Shown here piece after piece: positions 1 to 12,600 of a DNA stretch of 62,040 nucleotides. Source of the DNA: Lobulomyces angularis (lineage: Eukaryota > Chytridiomycota > Chytridiomycetes > Lobulomycetales > Lobulomycetaceae); contig JADHYX010000095.1 in the NCBI GenBank assembly GCA_027604685.1, positions 1 to 62,040 on the forward strand, in the 5' to 3' direction. The notes below the pieces were generated by a model. The model made no database searches. It saw only the letters and a program-made list of their open reading frames with translations, and was not told where the DNA came from. Positions within the stretch are counted from its first letter, which is position 1, and each line of letters begins with the position of its first letter. The translations under genes were made by a program, and so were the position numbers.

Positions 1-1499
1 TTAAAAGAATTAAATATTTTAAGAAAATGCAGATCACCATATATAGGTAAGGAAAGTTTTTTTTTTTTTTTTTTTTTTTAAAATTAATTTTTTTTTTTAT
101 TTAAAAATATTTAAAAAAAAAAAACAAATAGAAAAAAAAAAAGGTTCAAACTCCAGCAGTTATAACATTATAATTTTTATGATAACATCAAATTTAATAA
201 TCAAACTTTTTCAACAAGTACCAAAAACATTTTATGACCAGTATAAATATTTGAATATGAATTTTAGTGAAAAGAATATATTTGAAAAACTAAAAAAGGA
301 AAACAGTTTACAGTACCATCTAATTTTAACTGAAGGGTCAATATATTTTAACCTACCGAAAAAAAATTGTAAATTATTGTTGGATGAATGTATATTGAAA
401 TTTTTTAATAAAAATTCCACAGATGATAATGTTATTTGCGAAAAAAATCACTCTCCCTTAAGTTTTGATGATTTGGAATCTAAATTTAATATCGGTTGTT
501 TATTGATATATTTTAAGAAACTTGGTGAAGGAAAAAAGTTTTTAAGTAAGTTTTATTTTTAATAATAAAAAATTTTTAATAAAAAAAAAAAAAAAAAAAA
601 AATTATAAAATTTTTTTTATATAGTTGAAGTTAATGAAGAATTAAAAAAAAAAAAACAACAAAAACAGGAATGGAAGAATTTAGCAAAAAAGTTAACTTT
701 AATGACGAGTTTGTTACCTGGATTTCCATTTGAAGAAGAATTAGCCTTAAGGTTGATGGAAGAGGATAAGGAGGAGGAGGAGAAGAATTTGAAAATTATT
801 AAAGAGAAAAAGAAGGATTTTGATTTTAGCAGCCAATGTTTGATACAGGTGTGTTTTTTGTTTCGATTAGGTGTGAAATTTGTAGATACAAATGGATCTA
901 ATGGTGTGATGGTACTGAAAGCGATTCATGATAAAGTGTTGAATTGGTTTGAGAATAAGTTTAACGACGAAACTAAACACTTTTTGGATGAGTTTATAGA
1001 TCCAGTAAAATTTATCTTGATACCAACGAAAAAGGAATTATTGACAAACGTTTACCAAATACCAGCAAAGTTAATTTTTATAGGAACGATTTTATTACTG
1101 CATTGGAAAAACAGTGAAAGAAAAAATGAAGATGGAAAAAGAGTGATGAAGTTTAAGTTGAGGGAAGGAAACTTTTACAGTAGTAAATTTATAGTGATAT
1201 TGAGTTTGAGGGCATTAAAATTTACTTTATCGTTTTTGAATGTAAATAACAATAATAATAAAAGAGAAGAAGAAGAAGAAGGAATTATCTATTCAATACA
1301 CTTTGAGATATTAATTTCACTGATATTAAGTAAAGCAATAGAAATATGTGGATTGATTAATTTGATTAATGAAAGTAGACAAAACAAAAATAATAATGAA
1401 ATTGAAATGGAAATGGACAGTGGAAATTATTTGGAAGTAAAAAATTTGGAAGATTACTTTAGAAAATTTTATAATAATTTAAAAATAAATAAGGAGTAA
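1..1499 (+). CDS. 3' part of an unrecognised gene (hypothetical protein)
   Basis: Only the C-terminal part is in the window; the 5' end lies before base 1. Three exons join in one frame: 1-46, 144-545 and 625-1499. The introns 47-143 and 546-624 are GT...AG and full of A/T runs. The first exon encodes LKELNILRKCRSPYIG. On its own that resembles a MEK-type kinase segment, but the following exons show no kinase motifs. The last exon is helical, with an acidic stretch (MEEDKEEEEK) and an Asn/Glu-rich insert (NNNNNKREEEEEG) near the end. No family is recognised and no membrane segment is convincing. A helical-repeat scaffold is possible but unproven. I am confident it is coding but not what it does. 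Confidence 0.6.
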
Positions 1500-2650
1500 T
1501 ATATATTTTCTTGTAAATAAATAGAAAAAAAAAAAAAAAAAATTTTACGTGATTTAACAAAAAATAAAATAAAAAAAATTAATTTTTAAAATTAATTTAG
1601 AAATAAAAAAAAATAAAAATTATTCATAAAAATTAAAAATTTATTTAGGAATAAATTTTATAAAAAAAAAGAAAAAAATAAAAAATTGATTTGAAATGCA
1701 AAGTTTTTTTGGTAGTGAAAAAAAAAACTCATGAGAGGCTATGCTTTGACTTTTTTTACAGCAAAAATAAAGAGCGTGTGTGACATGGTAAGGAGAAGTG
1801 TGGTATCGCTTGTGTGACGTTGGAGTTATACTTTTTGTAAAGAGATTTAGAAGAGAAATAATCCCAGTCACAACAATTAAAGTATTGAAAATAAGAATCA
1901 TTTCTAAGTATAAGTTGCATATCAATTACATTAAAATTGTATTAAAATTATATCAATTATCTTAATAGTATCATTCCGAAGTATCATTGTTAAGTATTAA
2001 AAGTATCATTCAGATTATATCATTTGTTGCTATTATGCATCAATGTTATTCATTCATTACCATGTACTATTCATTATATCTCATATGTTATTATAGCATA
2101 TTCCTACTATATTACTGTATATCATTTATTATGTATATTATATGACTCTAGTAAATCTCCTGTAAAACACTATTAATGTTATCATGTTAAATCTTCCTAT
2201 TTATCATTTAATTTATAGTTATCATCTTGTTATTCTTTAATTTATTGCAACTAACTTGTTGGAAATTTCATTTGTCATACAATTTGTTTATGTAAAATTT
2301 TAAGTAAATATTCTCTTTTGCTTATAACTTTGCTTTCTTGAAATTTTTTTTTTTTTTTGACATCTCAACACTCCAAGTGGCTCAATCCGGAGGACGTAAT
2401 CTCTATTTTTTTTTTTTTTTTTTTTTTAAAAAAAAACTCTAATTTATAAACCAAAAAAGCTTTTACATAACTTATTTTTTTTTTTCCAAATAAAAAAAAA
2501 ACATATAAATTTTAAAAAAATCAATTTCAAAAAAAATTTATAATTTCTTTGTTTTTTTTTTTTTTTTTTTCTTTAATTTTATTATTTTTTTTTTTTTTGT
2601 TAACCCAAAAAAATTAAAAAAAAATAAAAGTAAAATTATACAAGTTTATT
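1500..2650. other. Gene-free stretch, possible remnant of a mobile element
   Basis: No supportable gene here. Bases 1500-1700 and 2340-2650 are poly-A/poly-T-rich flanks. Bases about 1715-2371 have a different texture, with fewer homopolymers and many scattered TATCATT words. This block begins near TGAGAGGC (1732) and ends in CATCTCAACA (2362-2371), an ending like that of some Copia-type LTRs. The 94-residue minus-strand frame at 1641-1925 looks accidental. Confidence 0.3.
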
Positions 2651-3937
2651 ATGGATTTTGAAATCCTTTACTCAAAAAACTTGGAAAACCTTTTATCAAA
2701 TGATTCTTCTTATTTACCCTCTCCAATGTCTTTACCAAATTCAAATCCTGATACTTCTTTTTTAAACTCTCCAATTTCTTTACCAAATTCAAATTCTCCA
2801 GTATCTTTACCAAATTCAAACTCTCCAACCTTGTCTACTCACTCTACCGATGCAGATTTTAACAATTTCTTTTCATCTCCTTTAAACAACTCTTACTGCC
2901 TGAATATTTTTCCCCCTGATCCTACTAGCCTTTCTATTCCCAGTTATCATCAACCTAAACCACCAGACTATTATCAACCTGAACTCCAAACCTATTTTCA
3001 ACCTAACCTACCATTAAATTACTATCCTACCCAAGATCTTTTAAATACTTCCCCACTTTATTCTCAACAACTTCATACCCCCCTTCAATTAAGCTTTACA
3101 AAGTACGCTAAAAGATCCCAATTAATTATATTGGATACCTTTACTCTAATCATTCAAGATGAAAAACAAGACATTGATTTGTTAATCAATACAACTTGGG
3201 AAAAATTTGAAAATTTAGGTTACTCTGCCCTTGAAGTAATTAATTTTTTTTTTTTGTTTTTTTTAATTTTTCTTTCTTTTTCCTTTCTCAGCTTTCTGCA
3301 ATAAATCAAGTAGTATTTTTATATCGAAAAATTTTAAAGTGTTTTTCAATAAATTCAACTTTAACTGAAACCTCTCTTGATTCAAATGAAATGCATGAAA
3401 TACTTGTAAACTTTCACAATAATATACCATCAAATCTTGCTTGTTTTCAAAGTTTTACTGATTTTTTTTTTGGAACTCAAACTTTAACGTAATTTTAATT
3501 TTTATTATTTTTCTTTTTTTTATTATTTTTCTTTCTTTTTTTTTAGTGTATATAATGCATCATTTGTCTACACTTATCTATTAGCGTTACTGAATTTACA
3601 TCACAAAATTATTAAAAACCAAAATAACAGTTTACAGTTTCTTCCCTTCAAAATAAACAGCGATTTTACTGGAAACTCGCATGACTTAATGCTACTCCTA
3701 ATAAGAGCCGTAGTTTCAGTTTTTCAATCTACAAAGGATTTTAAAAACGTTTCATCAGTGTCACAAAATTTTATTAACCACCAATATTTTTTTGATGTAA
3801 ATTTTAATTTAGTAGAGGACGCCGTGAAATTTTGCATCATAGATGTAATTAATACCTGTCTAGCTGGTGAACTTGGACAGAAATTTGGAACTGAACTGAA
3901 AATGTACTTGGAATTATTTTTATTAACCAAAAAATAA
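2651..3937 (+). CDS. Orphan protein with Ser/Pro/Asn-rich N-terminus
   Basis: Three exons join in frame: from ATG 2651 to the donor after GCCCTTGAA near 3234, a second exon beginning CTTTCTGCAATAAATC near 3291, and a third after the TTTTAG at about 3540-3546. The stop is TAA at 3935-3937. Residues about 20-60 repeat the word SLPNSN three times, followed by a Pro/Tyr/Gln-rich segment to about residue 145. The remaining 230 residues are well structured and helical (for example SALELSAINQVVFLYRKILK). The layout, a disordered N-terminus plus a helical C-terminal half, is seen in transcriptional regulators, but no DNA-binding motif is visible. I do not recognise the family. The exons splice cleanly, so the gene is probably real. 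Confidence 0.6.
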
Positions 3938-4239
3938 CTAAATTTATATAAATAAATAAAAAAAAAAAATATTTTTTTATTATGATACTTTTGTAAATAA
4001 TAATAAATTTTTAATTTTTATTTTATTTTATTGTTCATTTTTTTTTTTCTTTTTATCCACTTTAAAGCGTATTATTATTATATTATTTTATTTTATTTTT
4101 TTCAGCTTTTTTTTAATCTAAACTTAACTGTTAAAAATCAATTCCATTAAAAACATAAAAAAAAAACCTTTATATTTTTAACTAAAAAAATTTTTTTTTT
4201 AACTTGCTGATTTTTTACAAAAAAAAGTGATCGTGTAAA
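3938..4239. other. Short gene-free spacer between two plus-strand genes
   Basis: About 300 bases of A/T-rich DNA with long T runs, presumably the 3' UTR of the upstream gene and the promoter of TRAPPC10. No other signal seen. Confidence 0.5.
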
Positions 4240-7200
4240 ATGGATTTTAATATCAAAAATCGATCAGCAGTTATTACATACTGTGACGATTACCAAATAT
4301 GGAATCAAATTAAAGATGAAATAATGAGAAGATTACCCTTGAAAAATTTGCTTTGGAATAACCCTTTACCAGGTAAAAAATATATGATTATTTACTTTAT
4401 CAATTTTTTTACTTTTTTTTTTTTTATTTATTTTTATTTATCTTCTTTACAAAAAAAAAAAAAAAAAACAGGTCGTCCTCCTAGAACAATACCAGAATTA
4501 AATTTAAATTTTTTAAAATATTCTCAAGATATATTTCCCAAAGCCATACCTCTTTACAACATCACACCTTTTTTTTTACACTTATTTTTGGTAAACTGTG
4601 ATGACTCTGAAATGTATAAAAGTGTGGTTAGAAAACAGATTCAAGAATGGTTAAATGTTATAGCCAATAAAAAAAATCAAGAATGGTTAATTGGTATTAA
4701 AAAAAAAATTAAATCTGTTATATTAGTTTTTTTTTTTCTATTTTTATTAAAATAAAATAAAAAATTTAATAATGTAATAAAAAATTAGTTTATGTACAAG
4801 GACAAGATTCCAAAAAGGCTACTACCAGATTTTTAGGTGTTGGAGGGAGTGTTTATGATAAAATTAAATCCGACTTTTTTGCAAAAAAGTAAAATAATAA
4901 AAAAAAAAAAGTTAAATTTTAATTGAAACAAAAAAAAAAACAATAATGATAATAAAAATAAAGATGCATTATTGTTAAACCTTTTGGTCAAGATAACAAT
5001 ACCTCAGAGAGTTGGCAAGAATTGTTTGATAGAATTAAAGAGGGAGTATTAAGCAGCTTTTCACAGCAAATTTTGTGGTTTGAGGAGGAAACTAGAAAGT
5101 CAGATTCGCAAAGACTTTTGCCTGGGTGGAACTATTGCCAATATTTTATTATAAAAGAGGGACTATCTTTTTCGTACGAACTAATGGGGCAATATGATGA
5201 TGCCCTTTTGCAGTATGACGAATTGTATGCTCAATTTTTTCAATCCATGACAGAACAAGGTGCACCATGGTTTCAGAGTTTTGGTGGTCATGACAAAGGG
5301 GATGACTGCGAGGATATCTTAAACTTAAAAAGAAAACCTTACAGAGATCTGATACTACAAAACCAAATTACCATATTTGATTTTAGGATATATCTTTTTG
5401 GCAGACAAGTATCCTTACTATTTAGATCCGCCCAACCAATTGAAATTTGTAGGAGAGCTAAAATTTTTATTACAAATTTTTGTAGAAATTTACATGAATA
5501 TGATGTGATAAAAAAATAAAAAAATTCACTAATCTTTTTTATTTTTTTTTCAATTAGACTCAGTTAAGCCCATTTTTTTGTGAATCATGGGTATATTCTG
5601 CATGCACTTCAGTTTCTTCACAATGTGGAGAACTAATAGCTGTTTCAAAATTTGATCCTACTACTGTTAGCGTTTACGAAGGCTATAAAGCGGAATTACT
5701 TCACTATGCTAGAATGCAGGTATTTGTTTATTTTTTTTTGTAAAAAAATATTTAAAAAAAAAAAAAAAAAGCTCGACACTTTAGGATTTGCAGCAGATTT
5801 AATACCCAGTTCTATAAACACTAGTCCTGCAAGATTAAAAAAAAGTTTACCAAGTGGAGCTAGTGTAACTGAAATAGATAAAACAACTCCCTTTAAAGAA
5901 ATCAACAATTTAGAACTTAAGACTGCGTTGACAAATATGGAGTCTTTTGATAGTTTATATACTGTAAAAAAGTTTAAAAAAAAAAAGAAAATTAAAAATG
6001 TATTATTTAATTTTCTTTTTTTACTTTTTTAGAAACTAACCAACCAAGCAATAAAAAGTTTTGAGTTAGGAAACAGATTAAAAACTGTTTGGTTTTTAAA
6101 GGGTGATTTAGCATATCTTGCATTGTAAAAAATTTTAAATATTGTTTTATATATAAGCAAATAATTTCTTTTCTTTTTTTTGTAAAATTATTTAGTCACA
6201 GAAAAAATTATGCGATTGCTGCGGAAATTTGGGAGTCGATATCACAAAATTATTACAATGATCGTTGGGCCACTATAGATTCATCCATATTAGAAAGATT
6301 ATGTTTTTGTTATAGAGAATTAAAACAAAATACTAATTTTGTTAGATGCTCTTTGGGCTTAATATCAAATAAAACTCTAGATCAAGAAGATGTTAAAAAT
6401 TTTAGTTTGGAATTAAATAATGTTTCAAAGGCTATGGAAACTCGTAACTAAAAATAAAATAATATAAAATAAATTTTTTGATTTATTGTATTTTTTTATT
6501 GTATTTTTCAGCATTCACTCGAGATTCTAGTCCTGTGTTTAAAATTACCGTAAAAAATCTAGTCAATAAAGTTGGAGATGACGAAGATATAATTATTGAT
6601 GCTAATGTTTACAGTATATTCCCTTGTGTATGTTAATAAAAAAAAAAAAAAAAAAAGTATCTCATTCTAAACTTTCTTTTTCTTTTTTTCTTTTATAGGA
6701 ATTTTTCATAAATAATATTTCAATTTGTTTGATGAACGATCTTGGTGGAGAAGAGACACAAATTTGGTTTACCGTAAAAGGTTGCACAGTAACATATGGA
6801 AACAATCTACTTCGACTTTTTGCACAAAAGACAGCATTTCCAGGAAACTACAATGTGGAAAAAGCGACGATTGAAATTGGAAAACTTACTCTAACTTACA
6901 ACCTTAACGAAAGGATATTTAATTTTAAAAAAAATGTTGAAAATCATGTAACAGAAGTTCAGCTATTTAGCAACACCAGTTTGAAAAAAGAAAAATATTT
7001 TAGAATTATTGAACTCTCTACTTCCATTAGAGTTGAAATTTCTCAACCTGATACAGGTAAAAATTTTTTAAAAAACAAAACAAAATTAAAAATAAAAAAA
7101 TTTTTTCAAAATTAATAAAATAAGTTATTTTTATATTTTTTTTTTTTTTTTTAATTTAATTTTTTTATTAGCTGGATATAACGATTCCATAAATTTTATC

Positions 7201-9198
7201 AATGTTAAAGCTTTTGCAAGGCAACATGGTATCAAAGATGGTATAATGACCCTTTCTTGCACAACGGGATTAAATCTGTTTCCCAATACAAACGTTCAAT
7301 ATTTGATGTCAAAGATAACCTCAAAAGGTAAATTTTTATAAGAAAAATTTTTTTTTTATTTTATTTTTTTTGTTGTGATTAGATGTTATAAAAGAACAAC
7401 GAGTTGACATTTGTGATGGTAAATTAACTTTACCTAAAATTGATGAAGGAGATTTTATCGAATTTACTGTTCCCTGTACACTTCCAACGAATTGTTCAGA
7501 AAATCAAAAGGTTTAAAAAAAAAAAAAAGGAATTTTTGATATAAGTTAATATCATTTTATTTTTATTTTTTATAGGTAAAAGTTATTATGTTTTACACAG
7601 ATGGAAAAAATAGATTATATAATAATTTAGAAAAAGTTAATTTATCAAAACATTTTATTATTGAAAATTCAAATTTATACCTTGATAATGGGTAAAAAAA
7701 ATAAAAAAAACTTTATTAATTTTAATTGGTTTTTCTTAAAAAAAAAAAAATTATTTTAGATCCTTAATAAGACTTAGTGTAAAGGGAATTGATTTAATAC
7801 CTGTTAGAATTTGTTCATTTGAGTTAATTACTCCACCTAATTTTACTTCGATGTCCATAACCGTACCCAACACTGAAAATGTGCTAATACAAAAAAAAAA
7901 AAATTCTTTTTTGCAATACTTAACTTTTTTTTTTTTTTTTGTTTTATTAATATTTAGGTAATTTTTCAAAATCAAACACTAAACTTTGTTTACGCATTTT
8001 CATCAAAAGAAGATACAGGTGGTAGATCGAGTAGTCCCACAAGCAATTTTTTTGCATCAAAATTTTTAGCGAATCAAGTACATTTTAACATAACTTATTA
8101 CCAAATTAATGAAGGTTGAACAAAAAAATGATTAAAAAATAATTATTAATTTTTTTTTTTTTTAACTTTTTATTTTTATTTTTTTTTGTTTTAGAGATCG
8201 AAGAATACATTATTAAAAAATTAGATGAATATTTAAATTTAAAAGAGATGAGCACTTACACAGGACTTTTATCATACTTTTTTAGAAAGAGAGTATTTCC
8301 TAAACTGGATTACGTCAACTACGCAATGACAAAAAGTTTAAATATTTCTCCTCTGGATAAAGCATTTTTAGAAACTCAAATTTTGTTTACTGAAGATGAA
8401 GATGTAAAAATAAAAATTTTGGATTTTATTAAAGAATTTTATCAAGTAAAAATAAAAATAAAATAATATGAAATTTTTTTAATTTATTTTTTTTTTGGTT
8501 CTTGTCAGGTTATTCAATCTATTTCCATAGATGAAATAAAATCAAATGTAAATATTAAACCAAAAAAATTAACGTATACATTTGAACCACCAGAAGTAAA
8601 TGTAAATATAAAAATAAAGAAAATTCAGCAACCTTATTCTTAATTTTTTTCCTTTTTTTTTGTTGGTTAAATTTTTTCTTTTCTCTTTTCTTTTTTTTTT
8701 TTTTAAAAAAAAAAAAATAGCTTATAATAGTGACAGCAGATCTATTAATTCCAAAAACAAAAACAAACTTTACCATCGGAGAAAGAATCGAGTGCTTGAT
8801 TTTAATCTTTCCACCAATCTCAACAGAAAGTAATTTCAACGGAGAATATGAATTTTTTGATTTAAAATTTGAAGTCGTTTCTGATCAAAAACATTGGATG
8901 ATATCTGGTAAAACTAAATTTTTAATTAAATTAGAGGTAAAATATTAAAAAATAAAAAAATAAAATTAATAATTTTTCCTTTTTTTTTTTTTTAATAAAA
9001 TAGCCAAACGTAAATCATGAAATAAAAATAATCCTTGTACCTCTCAAAGCAGGTCTGATACCACCACCGTCAATTATCCTTTCAAAAAATAAATACTGTG
9101 ACGATTTTAAAAAAGTTAGATTGAATTATTTAAAAGTTGCTAATCAAATTACTATTGTTCCTCAAACTATTTCAAAAAAATTTAAAATTAATAAATAA
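4240..9198 (+). CDS. TRAPPC10: TRAPP II complex subunit TRAPPC10 / Trs130
   Basis: Large subunit of TRAPP II, the Golgi-associated complex that activates Rab11/Ypt31-type GTPases. About 17 short introns are removed in frame, giving roughly 1,200 residues. The N-terminal third carries the family pattern: PGRPPRTIPELNLNFLKYSQ, then KQIQEWLNV, IVYVQGQDSKKATTR and SVYDKIKSDFF, then the strongly conserved LLPGWNYCQYFIIKEGLSF, YDDALLQYDELYAQF and FRIYLFGRQ. The C-terminus ends in beta-rich segments and a motif (VPLKAGLIPPPSIIL) typical of the protein's end. The start ATG at 4240 begins a peptide (AVITYCDDYQIW) that matches the usual N-terminus, so the gene appears complete. Intron homopolymers are unusually long, up to about 20 A or T. 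It converges on STAG downstream. Confidence 0.9.
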
Positions 9199-9601
9199 AT
9201 ATATAATAAATAAAAATTTTTTTAATCTTTTTTTTTTTTCTTTTATCTTAATTTTTTCGATTTTTTCATTATCTTTTTTTTTTTTTTTTTAAATTGTATA
9301 TTTATAAAACAATAATAAATAATGTATAAAACTAAAAAAAAAAAAAGTTAAAATTATGACAAATAAAGAAAGAAGGAAAATCTAAAAAGGAAGAATAATA
9401 ACTAAAAAAAAAAAAGTACTAATAATAATAATAACAATAATAATAAGAAACATAAAATAAAATAAAAATAAACTATAAAAATTACTTGACTATATACATA
9501 AAAATATAATATAAAACCTTTCTCTCACTTTTAGTATTTTTTTTTATTTTTTCAAAAATTTACTCATTCTCTTTTTTTGTTCTATTTTTTTTTTTCTCTT
9601 T
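9199..9601. repeat. Convergent 3' intergenic spacer with AAT/AAC microsatellite
   Basis: Spacer between the 3' ends of TRAPPC10 (+) and STAG (-). Very A/T-rich. It holds a short imperfect (AAT)n/(AAC)n microsatellite at about 9417-9448 and several poly-T runs. No gene or transcript structure is supportable; it probably contains both 3' UTRs. Confidence 0.6.
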
Positions 9602-12600
9602 TTACAACATTACTCTTCTTTTTTTTAGAATTTCAGGTGATTGACTCCTTTCTTCGTCCCTTTCTCTCTTATTATTACTCAATTCTTCTTCATCATCTTT
9701 GCTTTCATCATCCCCTTCCTCTTCACTTGAAACAACTTTCATTGACACATCTTTATCTGTATCTTTATTTTTTTGTTTGTTGCTTTTCTTGTTATTTTTA
9801 TCATTATTTGGAATTTCCACTTCTTCCGCATTATCATCATCCGAGTTGCTACCTTCAATGTAAGTTTTAGACAACATCGTAGATCTCCGACTGGATTTTC
9901 TAGTGGGACTAATTTTGGTTGTTGCCTCCTCTTCTTCGTTATCAACTTCATCAATTGATTCCAGTTTTTTTGATGGAAACCTATTTCGCCGCGACTTTAT
10001 TTTTTTATCTAGGAAAAAAGAAAAAAAAATTTTTAAAACATAAATAAAAAAAATAAAAAAATAACCTTTTTTTCCAACATCATTAACTTTTTTAACTTTT
10101 TTTGTAGTATGCATCTCTGAATTTAATGAATCAATAAAATCAAAATATTCTTGCCAAGAAGAACTATTTTTATTAGGTTTAAATCTTTTTAATTGCAAGG
10201 AAACTTGTTCAGATCTTTTTTTTTTTTTTTTGTTAAAAATAAAAAACAGTATTAATAAAAATTTAAAAAAAAAAAAAAATATACTAAAATAAATTTTGTT
10301 ACTTACAAGTCATTTAATATTGTGTCTTGAGTAAATCCAAATGATTTTATTACTTCTCCAACTTGCAGACAAATTTTTGAGTAAATTTTAAACCCAAATA
10401 GAACTTTTTCTAATTTTACCGAGTTGTAAATTTTTCCCCAAATAGATTCTGCAAAAATGGTATCTAAATTATCATCATCAAAAAAAAAACTTCCATCAGC
10501 AAAAAAATCATCCTTATCATCATTAAACTCATCTTCTTCTTCCACTTCTTCGTCCTCCTTTTCGTCACTCTCTTCTTCAAAAAACACATTTTGAATTTTA
10601 TTCGTTCTTTTAATTTTTTTTTTTTGTGCAGTTATATCCTTTTTTTCTAAAACAAGTAAATGATTTTTTTTTAATAAATACAAGCTTATTAAAATATCTT
10701 TTAATCCCAATTTTAAAAAGTTTTTTAAAATTTTAATGATCGTTAATTTCTGGTTTTGTGTAAATTTGAATGAAACATTTTTTTTTGATTTATTGTTGAT
10801 CTTTTTTGAATGGGTTTGCATTAAATTTTTTAATTCAGATAAAAATAAATCAGTCAACTTCAAACTGGGATCTTCACTCTTTACTCTATCAGTGTAATAA
10901 AAAAAAATTGACTAACAATTGTTGTTTTTTTTTTTTTTTTTTATCAGTTTCGTAAATATAAATCAAGTTTTATTTTACCTGGCTTAAACTTTCTCTTAAC
11001 ATATTAAAATAGTCGCTTAATTCTGTTTCCTGAAATTCAACAACTTCCATAATTTTTTTTTCAATGATAACTTCGTTTTCGAACTCTTCATTATCCTTTT
11101 CAGTCTCTTTACCATCACCATTATCAATTTGCTTTTTAACAATTTTTTTCACTTTTACTTCCCTACTTTTTTCTACAAAAATTTTATTCAAAATATCGTT
11201 TAAGAGATTTCTCAAAATTTCATCGTAGCACTTTCCAAAATCATATTTTATTCCTTTTTTTAAATCTTTGGTTGTTATTCCAAAGCAAGAAACTAGCCTT
11301 GAGACAGCTGTAGCCCTTAGGTAGCATAAGTCACAAGTAAGTCGCAAGGTTACACCAACTAAACACTGAAATTTATGTCTAAAGTATTTTTGTTGCTGAG
11401 AAGAAAGCTCTATGGAGTGTTCATCGTTTCCCGAAAATCCTAAAAGGTCAATTGTTCTAGTGATGATAGCATCTGCAGAAAAGGGGACATCAGTAGGAAG
11501 GTCTCTAATGAAGACAGGGTATTGTACAGTTATCGGTCCATTAACTAATAAATACATTTCCGTCATAGAATACAGTGCAGCTAGTTGAAGTGGTAATGAA
11601 AAGTATATGATATCAGGTTTAATTTCCTCCGAAAAGGTTTCTTGCTTTCCAACAATAATAGCTTCCGTTATATTCATTATCATATCGCATTTGTTTGTTA
11701 AAAGCTGCATAGTGTCATTAGAACTAGTTGTTGCATCTATACAATCACTTAAATTATATGTAACAAGCACGATCATAATATTCAAGGTATTTTCAACTAT
11801 TCCCTCGGCCATAAATTTGAGCTCAGTGTCTTTGTCTAGCACTGTATCTCTTATTTTTTGCGAAAATTCTGCATCTACTTTTGTGACTTTTAAAATAGCT
11901 AACATTCCATTAATTACACTATTCATAACATCAAAAACATCTAAATCACTTTTTATTGATCCCGCGGAACGTCCCAGTGAATTCTCTGTAGTAAATACCG
12001 CCATTTTTGAAATATCCATAACTTTTCCTAAATACTTCAATCTTTTAATGTTGGACTTTAAATTATCTAATAAGCTATTCTCTAGTCCTCTCACTCTTTC
12101 AGAAAGATTTGATATTGTATTGGTGTCAGATAGTTCATTGTTTAATTTTATTGAGCTTTCCTCAATTTCAGTTAAAAGAACTGAATAAATTCCAGATAGA
12201 ACGTCGAAAGCATTTTCCTGTAGAACAAGCGGATTTCTTTCGTTGATTTCACTTTCACTGTCCATCTCCTCCACCTTTTCTTGCTCCTCATCATCAGCAT
12301 CTACTTCATTTTTACGATCCCCTATTAAAAATTGGAATGTTTTTATTAATTCTTCCAAAACCTGGGAATTGCTGTGTTTCAAAAATAATTTTTCAAGTTC
12401 ATTCAACAGTACTTCAAAGTTCTAAAAAATGATAAAAATATTTAACTCAAATTGAAAAAGTTACTTTTGTCATTCTCATGTCAATATAAACATTTAAGTC
12501 GATATATCGAATTAAAATAATGGATTCAATCAACATTTTTCTTCCCCAACTCAAACCATATTCCCCACCATATTTAACCCTAAAACAAATTAAGAGAGTA

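Noticed and set aside
1..46. MAP kinase kinase exon
   Set aside because: The 15-residue match is suggestive, but the in-frame continuation over 1.4 kb has no kinase motifs such as HRD or DFG.
1641..1925. 94-residue minus-strand frame in the left intergenic region
   Set aside because: It has poly-Phe runs from A-tracts, no family resemblance and no splice-linked neighbours; it overlaps the LTR-like block.
11607..12188. 193-residue plus-strand frame antisense to STAG
   Set aside because: It is a shadow of the conserved STAG exon on the other strand, with Ser/Ile/Phe-rich composition from the reverse complement of coding sequence.
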